DNA of 64,000 nucleotides from CAVPCZ01 sp963702445 (GCA_963702445.1 CAVPCZ010000025.1:62001-126000); one strand, 5' to 3'. Counted from the stretch's first letter, positions 28,472 to 38,450 are shown. A program made the numbers and translations. Notes: generated from the letters alone by a model not told the origin.

Positions 28472-29902
28472 TTATTTCACACATTCGGCAAAGAGATTGA
28501 CCTCTTCCTCTTCAAACTGGATCCTCGTGCACGCCCGCCCGAACGGGGAATTCTGAAACAGGCGGTTCATGTCCTCTTCCGTCCGGTGAATCAGGTTCCA
28601 TTCGAGGACGTAGTCCATGAACTCCTTTGCAGGGTTGCGGGGATGGAAGTTGCCCAGAATGACGCGTCCGCCCGGCGCGAGGTTGTCGTAGGCATACTGC
28701 AGCAGCTTGTGCACGAGCTTGTCGTTCAGGTAGTCGATCAATCCGATGCTGTAGATCAGGTGCTGGGGCTCCACCCTGGTTTTCCCGCGTCCCAGGAACA
28801 GGGCGATCAGGTTCTCATTCACCAGGGTGATTTGTGCGGCAAGCTTCTCGCGGTTGCGCAGATCATCCACAAAGGCCAGCGCCTGAAGGTCGATGTCCAG
28901 AAGCGTCACCCGCAGGCGCGACTTGTCCGGAAGGGCCGCGAAGGCATCGAACACTTCCGTCGCGGGACCGCTGGCCATGCACATCACCTTGACCGCCCCG
29001 CCGGAAACCGTGTTCACCGAATGGACGATTTCCCGGGCGAAAATGCCGCGCCGGTTGCGGACCGCACGCGAGGGGGGCATGTCCAGGAACATCCTGTCCA
29101 TCACCGGCCCCAGCCGGCCGTTCCCTTTCGCCACGTTCATGTAAATGTTGTGGATGGAGAGATAGTCGCCCGCGTACCCGCGGGGCTTGGAGTAGAACCG
29201 TTCCGCGGTTTCCGTCGTAAGCACATAGGGGAGCATTTCGTGCTGGAGCCGGGTCCCGATCTGTTGCCTGGTCGCCTCATTCAGCGTGGAGGCGGCACCG
29301 AGCACATCATGCGAGAGGCGCATCAGATCCCTGGACATCAGGTGAAACTGCCGCACCCCTTCTTCGGATATGCTCCCGAGTTTGAGTGCTTCCTTGTCCA
29401 GCTGCACCATGGTCCGTTTAAACCGGTCTATTTCCTCCTGTGCCTGCCGGATGACCGGGTCGCGCCGTAACTGCTCTTCGTCGGTGGGCAATGCCGCTGA
29501 AAGCTCCGCCCTCGCCCGGCGGAGCCGTCCGGCCATCACCATCACCACCGCCTTGTAGAAATCCGCCGCATAGATGTGATCATGTTCCAGCTTCTCGCCG
29601 AGGGTCTTCCGCGTCACCTCCAGCACGAGCGAGGGCTCCCGCGCAATGACCGTCGACGGGGCGATGCCGTCCGTGAAAAACGAATCCTCCCCGAGCACGC
29701 TGCCCGCCGCGACATGTTCGTATGAGGGCGACTCGGGCGCCCCCCTCGTCACCCCGAACAGCCCGTCAAGAACGATAGACAGCGTGTCGTTGCGTTCACC
29801 CTCTTTCAGCAGGATGTCCCCCGCTTCAAGACGGCGTTCACGGCCTTTCTGCACTATCCATGAGAGAATGTATTCCGGTAGGACCTCGAGAAGACCGACC
29901 AT
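28472..29902 (-). CDS. Cyclic-nucleotide-binding domain fused to a SAM methyltransferase
   Basis: 476 residues. Residues about 5-125 are a CAP_ED domain (RLEAGDILLKEGERNDTLSIVLDGLFGV, AAGSVLGEDSFF). A helical linker follows (about 125-230). The rest is a methyltransferase domain opened by SKPRGYAGDYLSIHNIYM, with VKVMCMASGPATEVF as the SAM loop and VTLLDIDLQALAF as the acidic strand, then GGRVILGNFH. The 'GYAGDY' block occurs in a family annotated in some genomes as PhcB-like fatty-acid methyl ester synthases; that similarity is from memory and uncertain. No DNA-binding domain is present. Ends 68 bp before the glycosidase start. Confidence 0.82.
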   Translation of the reverse strand: MVGLLEVLPEYILSWIVQKGRERRLEAGDILLKEGERNDTLSIVLDGLFGVTRGAPESPSYEHVAAGSVLGEDSFFTDGIAPSTVIAREPSLVLEVTRKTLGEKLEHDHIYAADFYKAVVMVMAGRLRRARAELSAALPTDEEQLRRDPVIRQAQEEIDRFKRTMVQLDKEALKLGSISEEGVRQFHLMSRDLMRLSHDVLGAASTLNEATRQQIGTRLQHEMLPYVLTTETAERFYSKPRGYAGDYLSIHNIYMNVAKGNGRLGPVMDRMFLDMPPSRAVRNRRGIFAREIVHSVNTVSGGAVKVMCMASGPATEVFDAFAALPDKSRLRVTLLDIDLQALAFVDDLRNREKLAAQITLVNENLIALFLGRGKTRVEPQHLIYSIGLIDYLNDKLVHKLLQYAYDNLAPGGRVILGNFHPRNPAKEFMDYVLEWNLIHRTEEDMNRLFQNSPFGRACTRIQFEEEEVNLFAECVK

Positions 29903-29908
29903 GGGGGG

Positions 29909-30817
29909 TTATCCTCTGCCGTACCCGAGCCGCTTCAGCCATTCCTCTTTCTCCCGCCACTTCTCCCTCACCTTCACGTGCAGTTCCAGAAACACGGGAT
30001 GGTTGAGCAGCGTCTCGATATCGGTCCGCGAGGCGCGCCCGATTTCCTTCAACATCGATCCCTTCTTCCCGATGAGAATCCCCTTCTGGGAGTCCCGCTC
30101 GACATATACATCGGCGCTGACGAACCACTTCCCCGCCTCGCGCTCCTTGAATTCCACGACATCCACGGTCGTGGCGTAGGGGATCTCCTCCTTGGTCGCC
30201 AGGAAGATCTTCTCGCGTATGATCTCCGCGACAAAGAAACGTTCGCTCTGTTCGCTGACGATATCCGTGGGATAATAGGGCGGATGTTCGGGGAGGAGCG
30301 GAACGAGTGCGGGCACAAGGTCCTTCAACCCCTCCCCCTGCCGTGCGCACACCGGGAACACCTCCCGGAAGGGAAACGCCTTGGAGTAGAAATCGATGAT
30401 GGGCAGGAGCAAATCTTTGCGGACCAGGTCGACCTTGTTGATGATCAGGAAGACCGGTTTGTGCAGACCCTGAAGCCGCGAAAACGCTTCGGCGTGGGTC
30501 TGATCGCCGCCGGTCATGGGGTTGGCGGCGTCGATCATGAAAAGCAGGATATCGGCATCGGCGATCGCCGAACCCGCGAATTGCATCATGGCTTCCTGGA
30601 GCAGATACCGCGGCTTGATGATGCCGGGCGTATCCAGGAAGACGATCTGATGGTTTTCACCCGAGAGAATGCCGAGGATTCTGTGGCGGGTGGTCTGCGG
30701 CTTTTCCGTGACGATCGAAATCTTCTGCTGCAGAAGCACATTCATGAGCGTCGACTTGCCGACGTTCGGTTCGCCGATGATCGTCACATATCCCGCTCTG
30801 AATGCCGGTGGTATCAC
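29909..30817 (-). CDS. era: GTPase Era
   Basis: 302 residues, the standard length. G domain: GEPNVGKSTLMN (G1), TTRHRILG (G2), DTPGI (G3), NKVD (G4), CARQ (G5 region). C-terminal KH domain contains GILIGKKGSMLKEIG. Era binds the 3' end of 16S rRNA and helps 30S assembly. Tight spacing (6 bp) to the downstream fusion gene suggests one operon. Confidence 0.96.
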   Translation of the reverse strand: MIPPAFRAGYVTIIGEPNVGKSTLMNVLLQQKISIVTEKPQTTRHRILGILSGENHQIVFLDTPGIIKPRYLLQEAMMQFAGSAIADADILLFMIDAANPMTGGDQTHAEAFSRLQGLHKPVFLIINKVDLVRKDLLLPIIDFYSKAFPFREVFPVCARQGEGLKDLVPALVPLLPEHPPYYPTDIVSEQSERFFVAEIIREKIFLATKEEIPYATTVDVVEFKEREAGKWFVSADVYVERDSQKGILIGKKGSMLKEIGRASRTDIETLLNHPVFLELHVKVREKWREKEEWLKRLGYGRG

Positions 30818-30857
30818 GCGCGCTCACCGCCTCTGAAGGCCCCCGCATAGCGTTTCG

Positions 30858-31196
30858 TCACAGGGCCGCTTCTCCGGATTCCCCGGTACGCACCCGGACC
30901 GCATCGTCGACCGTGCTGATGAAAATCTTGCCGTCGCCAACCTGTCCGGTTTTTGCCGTCTTCAGGATGGTATCCACCACTTTCTCCGCCATCGCATCGG
31001 AGACCACCACTTCCAGTTTGATCTTCGGCAGGAAGTCGATCTGGTACTCGGATCCGCGGTAGACCTCCGTGTGCCCTTTCTGCCGGCCGTATCCCTTCAC
31101 CTCGGTAAGGGTCATTCCTTTGACACCGAGCTCCGCGAGCGCCTCACGCACGTCGTCGATCCGGAACGGTCGAATGATCGCTTCGATCTTCTTCAT
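30858..31196 (-). CDS. glnB: P-II nitrogen regulatory protein
   Basis: 112 residues with the full P-II pattern: MKKIEAIIRPF at the start, T-loop GYGRQKGHTEVYRGSEYQID with Tyr51 (the uridylylation site), and GDGKIFISTVDDAVRVRTGE at the end. It senses 2-oxoglutarate and ATP/ADP and modulates nitrogen enzymes or transporters. No amtB, glnA or glnD lies nearby; it sits alone between secA and era, so its partner cannot be told from context. Confidence 0.95.
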   Translation of the reverse strand: MKKIEAIIRPFRIDDVREALAELGVKGMTLTEVKGYGRQKGHTEVYRGSEYQIDFLPKIKLEVVVSDAMAEKVVDTILKTAKTGQVGDGKIFISTVDDAVRVRTGESGEAAL

Positions 31197-31250
31197 CGCT
31201 GTTTCCCTCTGTGATCTCCGTGGTTGGTTGGTCGTCGTGCCGGAATGCCA

Positions 31251-34200
31251 TTACCGTCCGTGGCACTGCTTGTACTTCTTGCCGCTGCCGCAGGGGCACG
31301 GGTCATTGCGGCCGGTTTTGTCTCCCACCTGGATCGGCTGCTGTTTTCCCGCCCGGGGGGGCTGATCGGGTCCGCCCTGCTGGGCGGCACCGCCGGGAAC
31401 GGCCTCGCGGTCGGCACGGAACCCCATACCATCCGCCGAGTCGTGCATGGTGCGCATCTGCTGGGGACGCTGCGGCCCGCGCAGCGGCAGCTGCTGCGCC
31501 TGCGCGGGGAAGAGGCGGAACACCGTCGTGACGGTCTCCGCGTTGATCTGGTCCAGCAACTCCATGAACATCCGGAAGGCTTCGGTCTTGTATTCCACCA
31601 GCGGGTCCTTCTGCCCGTACGCACGCAGATGGATGCCTTCCTTCAGATCGTCCATCTCGCGCAGGTGATCCTTCCACTTCTCATCGATCACCTGCAGGAC
31701 CACCATTTTCTCGATCTGTCCCATTATCGCGGAACCCAGCTTCTCTTCTTTCCGCTTGTAGAACTCGGCCGCTGCGGTGAGAATTTCCTTTCGCACGCCG
31801 TCGGGACCGATGTCCTGCCAGCGTTGCGGGGTGATCGGCAGCTCGACAAGAAGCTGGGAACGCAGATCATCCTGCATCGCCTGGATTTCGCCGTTCCCGT
31901 AGTACTTCTCCACCAGCCTGCCCGCGAGATCTTCGGCCAGATCCATAATGTCATCTTTAACGCGGTCACGAACCAGGGCTTTGCGGCGCCGGGTGTACAC
32001 GACCTCGCGCTGCTGGTTCATCACGTTGTCATATTCCAGAAGGCGTTTCCGGATGCCGTAGTTGTTCTCCTCGACCTTCTTCTGGGCCCGTTCCACCGAA
32101 CGCGTGATCATCCGGTGCTGGATGACTTCCCCTTCCTTGAGACCCATCCGCTCCATGATTCCCGCGATCCGGTCGCTGCCGAAGAGCCGCATCAGGTCGT
32201 CTTCCAGCGACAGGAAGAACTGGGATGAACCCGGGTCGCCCTGCCGTCCGGCCCGGCCCCGCAGCTGGCGGTCGATGCGCCGGGCCTCGTGGCGTTCCGT
32301 GCCGATGATGTGGAGGCCCCCCGAATCCCGGACGCCGGGACCCAGCTTGATGTCCGTGCCGCGTCCCGCCATGTTCGTGGCTATGGTGATTGCCCCGGGG
32401 AGGCCCGCATTCGCCACCACTTCCGCCTCGCGCTGGTGTTGCTTGGCGTTCAGGACGTTGTGGGGAACGTTCTTCCGCTTGAGCATGCGGCTGATGGTCT
32501 CCGAAACATCAACACTGGTGGTGCCCACCAGGACGGGGCGTTTCTCGCCGCGCAGCCGTTCGATTTCCTCGATCAGCGCATTGTACTTTTCGCGTTTCGT
32601 CTTGTAGATAAAATCGTCTTCGTCGTCGCGGATCATCGCCTTGTTGGTCGGGACCACCACCACATCCAGCTTGTAGATGTCAAAGAATTCGCCCGCCTCG
32701 GTCTCCGCCGTACCCGTCATCCCGGCAAGCTTTTTGTACAGACGGAAGTAGTTCTGCAGCGTGATCGTGGCAAGGGTCTGCATGTCCCGCTCGACTTTCA
32801 CGCCTTCTTTTGCCTCGATGGCCTGGTGCAGCCCGTCGGAGTACCGCCGGCCCGGCAGCAGGCGGCCCGTGAACTCGTCGACGATCATGACCTTGCCATC
32901 ATCACTCACCACATATTCGTCGTCTTTTTCGTACAGGGAATACGCCCGCAACAGCTGCGTCACCGTATGGATCCTGTCGCTCCGCTCCGCATAGAGCAGG
33001 TTCAGTTCATCTTTCTTCTGGCGAACGGCGTCCTTGCTCAACGTCGTGTCGTTTTCCAGCAGACTGAACTCCGTGCCGAGGTCGGGGAGCACGAAGAAAT
33101 CCCTGTCGCCGACCATCGGGGTCAGATACTCCCGCCCTTTTTCCGTCAGGCCGATCTGGTGGTTCCGCTCTTCGATTGCGTAGAACAATTCGTCGTCAAT
33201 TTCGTGCATCCTGCGCGACTGATCGCGCAGGTACTCGCTCTCTGTGTGCTGCATGAGTTTCTTGTTCGCCGGCTCGCTGAACACTTTCAGCAGGCGGGGA
33301 TGTTTCGGGAGTCCCCGTGACGCCCGGAGCAGGTGGACGCCCGCTTCTTCTTCCTTCCCCTCCGCCAGCAGCTTTTCCGCCTCCGCGACGCTCTTCGCAA
33401 CGAACGCCTTCTGCGCGTTCACAATGCGCTCCACCAGCGGCTTGATTTCGTTGAACTTATGGTCTTCGCTTTTGGTGGGCCCGCTGATGATCAGCGGCGT
33501 CCGCGCTTCATCGACAAGCACCGAATCCACTTCGTCGACAATAGCGTAGTAGTGCTCGCGCTGGACAAGATCGATCTTGTCCACCACCATGTTGTCACGC
33601 AGATAGTCGAAGCCGAATTCGTTGTTGGTGCCGTAGGTGATATCACAACCGTACTCCCTCCGGCGCTGGGAGGAATCCATGGTATTCTGGATACACCCGA
33701 CCGTCAGACCGAGAAACTCGAAGATCTGGCCCATCCAGATGCTGTCGCGCTTGGCCAGATAGTCGTTCACCGTCACCAGGTGCACGCCGCGTCCCGGCAG
33801 CGCATTCAGGTACATGGGCAGCGTCGCCACCAGCGTCTTCCCTTCACCCGTCGCCATTTCGGCGATCTTCCCCTGGTGCAGCACCATGCCCCCGATCAGC
33901 TGCACGTCGAAGGGGATCATATCCCACACCACCGGATGCCCCATCAGATCAAACGTCCACCCGCTCTCCTTCATGCGCCGGCAGGCGTCCTTGACAACGG
34001 CGAATGCCTCGGGAAGAATCTCCTCAAGCAGTTCGCGGGTGATCTCGTCGCGCTCCTTCTCGGTCTCGCCGATCTCATCCAGCACCTTCTCGCGGGCGCC
34101 CCCCTCGATGTCTCCCTGCAATGCCTTCTGGAGTTCCGCCAGGCGATCTTCACTCTCCTTGATCGCCTCGCGGATCTGCGCACGGAAAAGCTCCGTCTTC

Positions 34201-34331
34201 GCCCTGAGCTCCTCATCTGAAAGGCCCGCCAGGCTCTCCATATGCCCGTTCACCTCGTCCACGAGAGGGCGGAGCAACTTGACGTCCTTTTCGTGCTTGC
34301 TGCCAAACATTTTTCTCAGAATACTCAGCAT
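31251..34331 (-). CDS. secA: Preprotein translocase ATPase SecA
   Basis: About 1027 residues. Motor motifs: ATGEGKTLVATLPMYLNAL (Walker A), VDEVDSVLVDEARTPLIISG (Walker B with variable region), VLVGTTSVDVSE, ATNMAGRGTDI, RGRAGRQGDPG. The preprotein cross-linking domain carries an insertion of about 90 residues (around PTKSEDHKFNEIKPLVERIV), as in Bacteroidota/Chlorobi SecA. The C-terminus ends with the zinc and SecB-binding motif DPCPCGSGKKYKQCHGR. ATG 34331 preferred over 34343 because family members begin near MLSILRK. Confidence 0.97.
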   Translation of the reverse strand: MLSILRKMFGSKHEKDVKLLRPLVDEVNGHMESLAGLSDEELRAKTELFRAQIREAIKESEDRLAELQKALQGDIEGGAREKVLDEIGETEKERDEITRELLEEILPEAFAVVKDACRRMKESGWTFDLMGHPVVWDMIPFDVQLIGGMVLHQGKIAEMATGEGKTLVATLPMYLNALPGRGVHLVTVNDYLAKRDSIWMGQIFEFLGLTVGCIQNTMDSSQRRREYGCDITYGTNNEFGFDYLRDNMVVDKIDLVQREHYYAIVDEVDSVLVDEARTPLIISGPTKSEDHKFNEIKPLVERIVNAQKAFVAKSVAEAEKLLAEGKEEEAGVHLLRASRGLPKHPRLLKVFSEPANKKLMQHTESEYLRDQSRRMHEIDDELFYAIEERNHQIGLTEKGREYLTPMVGDRDFFVLPDLGTEFSLLENDTTLSKDAVRQKKDELNLLYAERSDRIHTVTQLLRAYSLYEKDDEYVVSDDGKVMIVDEFTGRLLPGRRYSDGLHQAIEAKEGVKVERDMQTLATITLQNYFRLYKKLAGMTGTAETEAGEFFDIYKLDVVVVPTNKAMIRDDEDDFIYKTKREKYNALIEEIERLRGEKRPVLVGTTSVDVSETISRMLKRKNVPHNVLNAKQHQREAEVVANAGLPGAITIATNMAGRGTDIKLGPGVRDSGGLHIIGTERHEARRIDRQLRGRAGRQGDPGSSQFFLSLEDDLMRLFGSDRIAGIMERMGLKEGEVIQHRMITRSVERAQKKVEENNYGIRKRLLEYDNVMNQQREVVYTRRRKALVRDRVKDDIMDLAEDLAGRLVEKYYGNGEIQAMQDDLRSQLLVELPITPQRWQDIGPDGVRKEILTAAAEFYKRKEEKLGSAIMGQIEKMVVLQVIDEKWKDHLREMDDLKEGIHLRAYGQKDPLVEYKTEAFRMFMELLDQINAETVTTVFRLFPAQAQQLPLRGPQRPQQMRTMHDSADGMGFRADREAVPGGAAQQGGPDQPPRAGKQQPIQVGDKTGRNDPCPCGSGKKYKQCHGR

Positions 34332-34411
34332 TCCGGTCACCAACTCACAATAGTGGTCGTTTGAATGCCCGCACGCTCCCGTGCGGGACCTGTGAATCTC
34401 GATGAATAGTT

Positions 34412-34440
34412 AATATAACCAGATTCCCCGTACCAAGCAA
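34412..34440 (-). promoter_or_regulatory. Sigma-70 promoter of secA, followed by a 5'-UTR hairpin
   Basis: Minus strand TTGCTT (34440-34435), 17-nt spacer, TATATT (34417-34412). Between this promoter and the gene is a stem CCCGCACG / CGTGCGGG (34368-34375, 34380-34387) without a T-tract, so it would sit in the secA leader RNA. Confidence 0.65.
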
Positions 34441-34602
34441 TCTCTTGCATTTTGCCCGAAAGTTGCTGAATATGGACCATCATCGGGATCGATGCCGGAG
34501 GCCGGGAATTGCCGGCCGGACACAGCGGAAACCCGATCTGCCTTTTTGCTCCCCGCTCTCTGGAGCCCCCGCAAGCGTACAGTCACTCGAGAAGGGATCG
34601 TC

Positions 34603-36051
34603 ATGAGGCATCTCCTGGTGGTGGTGTTTTTCAGCATGCTCATTATCGGCTGCACGGGTGCGCGTGATGCCGCACGGCTCAGCAGCCTCAGCGTTTCGTC
34701 ATCACCCGCACTCAAATCCCGGGTCGATGCGCTGATCGCGGATTCTCTCTTCCCTCCCTGCAATGTGGGGGTCAAGATCGTCTCGTTGAGCAGGAGCGAA
34801 ACACTCTATGCGCTGAACGAGCACATGCTGTTCAATCCTGCATCCAATCAGAAGCTCTTCACCACAGCCGCCGCTCTCAACACCCTCGGCGTCAACGCCA
34901 CTTTTCCGACCGTGGTGAGCGCCGATACCGCACGCAATCTGATCGTCATCGCCGGATTCGGGGATCCGCTGCTGTCGACGGCCGATCTCGACAGCCTGGC
35001 AGGTCTGTGCGCACCCGCGCTTCCGCCGGGACGGTTCTGGGATCTCGGCGTGGATGTGCGCTACTTTGATGACCTCCACTGGGGTGCCGGCTGGACGTGG
35101 GACGAAGAGCCGGCGGCGTACGGGATGTTCATTACACCCCTCATTCTTAACAACAACACCGTCACCGTCCGGGTTCTCCCTTCGGCAACGCCCGGCATGC
35201 CGCCGGCCGTCACCATCGACCCGCAGACCGCATATATACCGCTGATGAATACCGCCGAAACGGTCGCAGACTCCGTGCAGGTGCCCCTGGAAATCACGCG
35301 CCTCTGGCGCGAGCGGCTGAACACGATCACGGTCACCGGACAAATCCGGACGTCTTCGCGCGAACGCGTCGAACAACTCAGTGTCTGGCGCCCCGAATTG
35401 TATGCCGGGACGGTTTTTGCCGAGAAGCTGCGCGCCCGGGGCGTTCAGGTCAACACCGTCCGGATCGACTCCGCCTCGGCGGCACCGGCAATGACGGTCC
35501 GGTTTGACCATGCCATCGACACCGTGCTGACGTTCCTCAACAAAGTGAGCGATAATCTCTCCGCAGAAAGCGTCCTGAAGAGCATCGCCGCCTCGAAAAA
35601 CGGCGCACCCGGAAGTGCCCGGGCAGGGATTGCCATCCTCAACACCTATCTCGCCTCCAGCGGCATCGACACCAACAGGATCTCGATCGCGGACGGGTCG
35701 GGATTGTCCCGCTACAATCTCACATCGCCCGCGGCGGTCGTGGCACTCCTCACCGCGATGCACAGGGACAGCCTGAACTTCCCGCTGTTCTTTCACACAC
35801 TCCCCATTGCTGGGGTGGACGGGACGATCGGGGGGAGAATGAAGCGGACTCCGGCGGAAGGGAATCTGCGGGCCAAGACGGGGACACTCAGCGCGGTGAC
35901 CGCCCTTAGCGGCTACGTGAACAGCGCCGACGGCGAGATGCTCGCGTTTTCGATTCTGATGCAGAACACTGCGGCAGGCTCCCGCGCATACAGGGCGGTG
36001 CAGGACGCCATCGGCGCGCTGCTCGCGGCCATGAGGAGAGACGCTCTCTAA
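34603..36051 (+). CDS. dacB: D-Ala-D-Ala carboxypeptidase/endopeptidase, PBP4 (DacB) type
   Basis: About 482 residues; ATG 34603 follows GAAGGGA and starts a lipoprotein signal (VVFFSMLIIGC). Serine-protease motifs of the S13 family: SXXK as SNQK in FNPASNQKLFTT, SXN as SDN in NKVSDNLSAESVLK, and KTG in NLRAKTGTLSAV. The large insert between SXXK and SXN is typical of PBP4. It trims peptidoglycan peptides in the periplasm. Divergent from secA, convergent with glgB (41 bp gap). Confidence 0.92.
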   Translation: MRHLLVVVFFSMLIIGCTGARDAARLSSLSVSSSPALKSRVDALIADSLFPPCNVGVKIVSLSRSETLYALNEHMLFNPASNQKLFTTAAALNTLGVNATFPTVVSADTARNLIVIAGFGDPLLSTADLDSLAGLCAPALPPGRFWDLGVDVRYFDDLHWGAGWTWDEEPAAYGMFITPLILNNNTVTVRVLPSATPGMPPAVTIDPQTAYIPLMNTAETVADSVQVPLEITRLWRERLNTITVTGQIRTSSRERVEQLSVWRPELYAGTVFAEKLRARGVQVNTVRIDSASAAPAMTVRFDHAIDTVLTFLNKVSDNLSAESVLKSIAASKNGAPGSARAGIAILNTYLASSGIDTNRISIADGSGLSRYNLTSPAAVVALLTAMHRDSLNFPLFFHTLPIAGVDGTIGGRMKRTPAEGNLRAKTGTLSAVTALSGYVNSADGEMLAFSILMQNTAAGSRAYRAVQDAIGALLAAMRRDAL

Positions 36052-36092
36052 ACGGCCCCGCCGCACCCGCCGCCGCCCCGGGAGGCGGGAGA

Positions 36093-37982
36093 CTACATAG
36101 CCGGAGCCGAGAAAAACATGACGGCAAGCGGCGGGACGGTCAGCACCAGCGACTGTGGATACCCGTGCGCACTCACCGCATCGGTGTGGAGACCTCCGAC
36201 ATTACCCACGTTTGAACCGCCGTATGTCTCACTGTCGCTGTTGAGCACTTCCCGCCAGTACCCCTGCGCCGGAACACCCACCCGGTATCCTCTTCGAACC
36301 ACGGGTGTGAAATTACACACGACAAGCATACGCTCTTCCCCGGTGCTCCCCTTCCGCAGGAAGCTCACGGTGCTGTTCTCCCAGTCGTGGAAATCGATCC
36401 ACGTAAACCCCTCCCGCGAGAAATCCACCTCGTACAATGCCGGGGTTCCGCGGTAGAGCGCGTGCAGATCCTTCAACCACCGCTGCACACCGCGATGGAA
36501 CGGGTAACCCAGCACATGCCATTCAAGGCTCTCCTCGTGATTCCATTCCCGCCACTGGGCAAACTCGGTTCCCATGAACAGGAGCTTCTTCCCGGGATGG
36601 GCGAACATGTAGCCGAACAGCAGGCGCAGGTTCGCGTACTTCTGCCATTCATCGCCCGGCATCTTGCCGGCAAGCGCCCCCTTGCCGTGGACCACCTCGT
36701 CATGCGAGATGGAAAGGAGGAAATTCTCACTGAAGGCGTACCAGATGCTGAACGTCAACTGGTTATGATGGAACTTCCGGAACACCGGATCCCTGCTGAA
36801 ATAGTCGAGTGTGTCGTGCATCCACCCCATATTCCACTTCAACCCGAAACCCAGTCCGCCCACGTAGAGCGGCCGCGACACCATCGGCCAGTCGGTGGAT
36901 TCCTCGGCAATGGTTTGCACATCGGGATACTCGCTGTACACCACCTGGTTCAGCTGCTTCAGGAAGGCTATCGCATCAAGGTTCTCTTTGCCGCCGAAAA
37001 TGTTGGGGATCCACTCTCCCTCTTTCCGCGAATAGTTGAGGTACAGCATGGAGGCGACGGCATCCACCCGGATCCCGTCGATATGAAAGAGGTCAAACCA
37101 GTAGAGCGCGCTGCTGATCAGGAATGCGCGGACTTCATTCCGTCCGTAGTTGAAAATGGAGCTCTTCCAGTCAGGGTGAAATCCCAGCCGCGGATCGCTG
37201 TGTTCGAAGAGGTGCGTGCCGTCGAAATAGGAGAGGCCGTGCTCGTCGGCCGGGAAATGCGAGGGAACCCAGTCGAGAATCACGCCGATTCCCCGCCGGT
37301 GCAATGTGTCGACCAGGAACATGAAGTCCTGCGGGGTGCCGTACCGGCTTGTGGGGGCAAAATAGCCGACCGTCTGGTATCCCCATGATCCGTAGAAGGG
37401 ATGCTCCATCACGGGCAGGAATTCCACGTGGGTGAACCCCATCTCGCAGACATAGTCGGCAAGCTGCGGCGCGAGTTCGCGATACGTCAGGGGGCGGTTG
37501 TTCTCCTCGGGCACACGGCGCCAGGATCCCAGATGGACTTCGTAGACCGACACCGGCCCGTTCAGCGCGTTCGCTTTTCCGCGGGAGGCCATCCATGCGG
37601 CGTCCTCCCAGCCGTATGCCGTGTCCCACACAATCGACCCGGTGCGCGGAGGAACCTCCCAGTACCGTGCAAACGGATCTCCCTTCTCCACGACGTACTC
37701 GTTGAACCTGGACACGATCCGGTACTTGTACACGCTGCCGTGTCCGACGCCGGGCACGAAGAGTTCCCACACGCCGGATTCGTCCTTCCGGACAGCCATC
37801 TCGTGAACGCCGGCTGACCATCCGTTGAAGTCGCCGATCACCGACACCTCAACGGCGTTGGGGGCCCAGACCCGGAACCAGGTCCCGGCGACACCCGAAC
37901 ACGTGCCGGTTGACGCACCAAGCGTGTTGTACAGCCGGAAGTGGTTTCCCTGCCTGAACAGATACACATCATGATCGGTCAT
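36093..37982 (-). CDS. glgB: 1,4-alpha-glucan branching enzyme GlgB
   Basis: 629 residues. N-terminal CBM48 (FRVWAPNAVEVSVIGDFNGW). GH13 catalytic barrel: ILDWVPSHFPADEHGL, GIRVDAVASMLYLNYSRKEG (nucleophile Asp), TIAEESTDWP (acid Glu) and SHDEVVHGKG (transition-state His-Asp). The C-terminal beta domain ends in PPLAVMFFSAP. It makes alpha-1,6 branches in glycogen. No other glg gene is seen in the window. Confidence 0.96.
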   Translation of the reverse strand: MTDHDVYLFRQGNHFRLYNTLGASTGTCSGVAGTWFRVWAPNAVEVSVIGDFNGWSAGVHEMAVRKDESGVWELFVPGVGHGSVYKYRIVSRFNEYVVEKGDPFARYWEVPPRTGSIVWDTAYGWEDAAWMASRGKANALNGPVSVYEVHLGSWRRVPEENNRPLTYRELAPQLADYVCEMGFTHVEFLPVMEHPFYGSWGYQTVGYFAPTSRYGTPQDFMFLVDTLHRRGIGVILDWVPSHFPADEHGLSYFDGTHLFEHSDPRLGFHPDWKSSIFNYGRNEVRAFLISSALYWFDLFHIDGIRVDAVASMLYLNYSRKEGEWIPNIFGGKENLDAIAFLKQLNQVVYSEYPDVQTIAEESTDWPMVSRPLYVGGLGFGLKWNMGWMHDTLDYFSRDPVFRKFHHNQLTFSIWYAFSENFLLSISHDEVVHGKGALAGKMPGDEWQKYANLRLLFGYMFAHPGKKLLFMGTEFAQWREWNHEESLEWHVLGYPFHRGVQRWLKDLHALYRGTPALYEVDFSREGFTWIDFHDWENSTVSFLRKGSTGEERMLVVCNFTPVVRRGYRVGVPAQGYWREVLNSDSETYGGSNVGNVGGLHTDAVSAHGYPQSLVLTVPPLAVMFFSAPAM

Positions 37983-38013
37983 TCGTTACCCCCGTATCTT
38001 CGCGATCCCCGCC

Positions 38014-38364
38014 CTAGGTCCGGTCTGCATCCGGAGAAGAAATACCGAGAAAACTGATGTGTGTATCAGCCAGCAGTTCTCTGGCGTGCGTCTCCTGCCC
38101 CCGCCGCACATAGAGAATGGCCGGCTGGACCAGGGGATACATGTCGGTGAAATTCTCCCCCTGGAAATAGTACTCAATCTCCGCGTTTTCGAGAACCGGT
38201 TTGATGACGGCCATATCACCGAGATTGTACGTGGACATGACCTGGACGAACCCTGCGCCCGTGTGGTCCGGTTCGGGAGGGAGGGCGTTGACCAGTGGAA
38301 CCCGGCAGTCTGCGCACTCCTTTATCCCCTGAAGGTATTCAGACTTGCATTGTGGACAGAACAT
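38014..38364 (-). CDS. Zinc-ribbon DUF2007 protein
   Basis: 116 residues. Zinc ribbon at the N-terminus (MFCPQCKSEYLQGIKECADC), then a DUF2007 'putative signal transducing' domain: VMSTYNLGDMAVIKPVLENAEIEYYFQG and AILYVRRGQETHARELL. This is a common small FCB-group protein of unknown role. It is 31 bp upstream of glgB and probably co-transcribed. Confidence 0.85.
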   Translation of the reverse strand: MFCPQCKSEYLQGIKECADCRVPLVNALPPEPDHTGAGFVQVMSTYNLGDMAVIKPVLENAEIEYYFQGENFTDMYPLVQPAILYVRRGQETHARELLADTHISFLGISSPDADRT

Positions 38365-38450
38365 GGTCCCTCCGCTGGTTGTGCTTCCAGTGTAAGCTAC
38401 TCACAAAGAACAGCTCTGTCAAGGGGGGGGGCCCGCGGGTGCCGGCGGCC

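Noticed and set aside
36052..36092. Bidirectional terminator between dacB and glgB
   Set aside because: Only a 6-bp CCCGCC/GGCGGG stem without a T-run on either strand; too weak to annotate.
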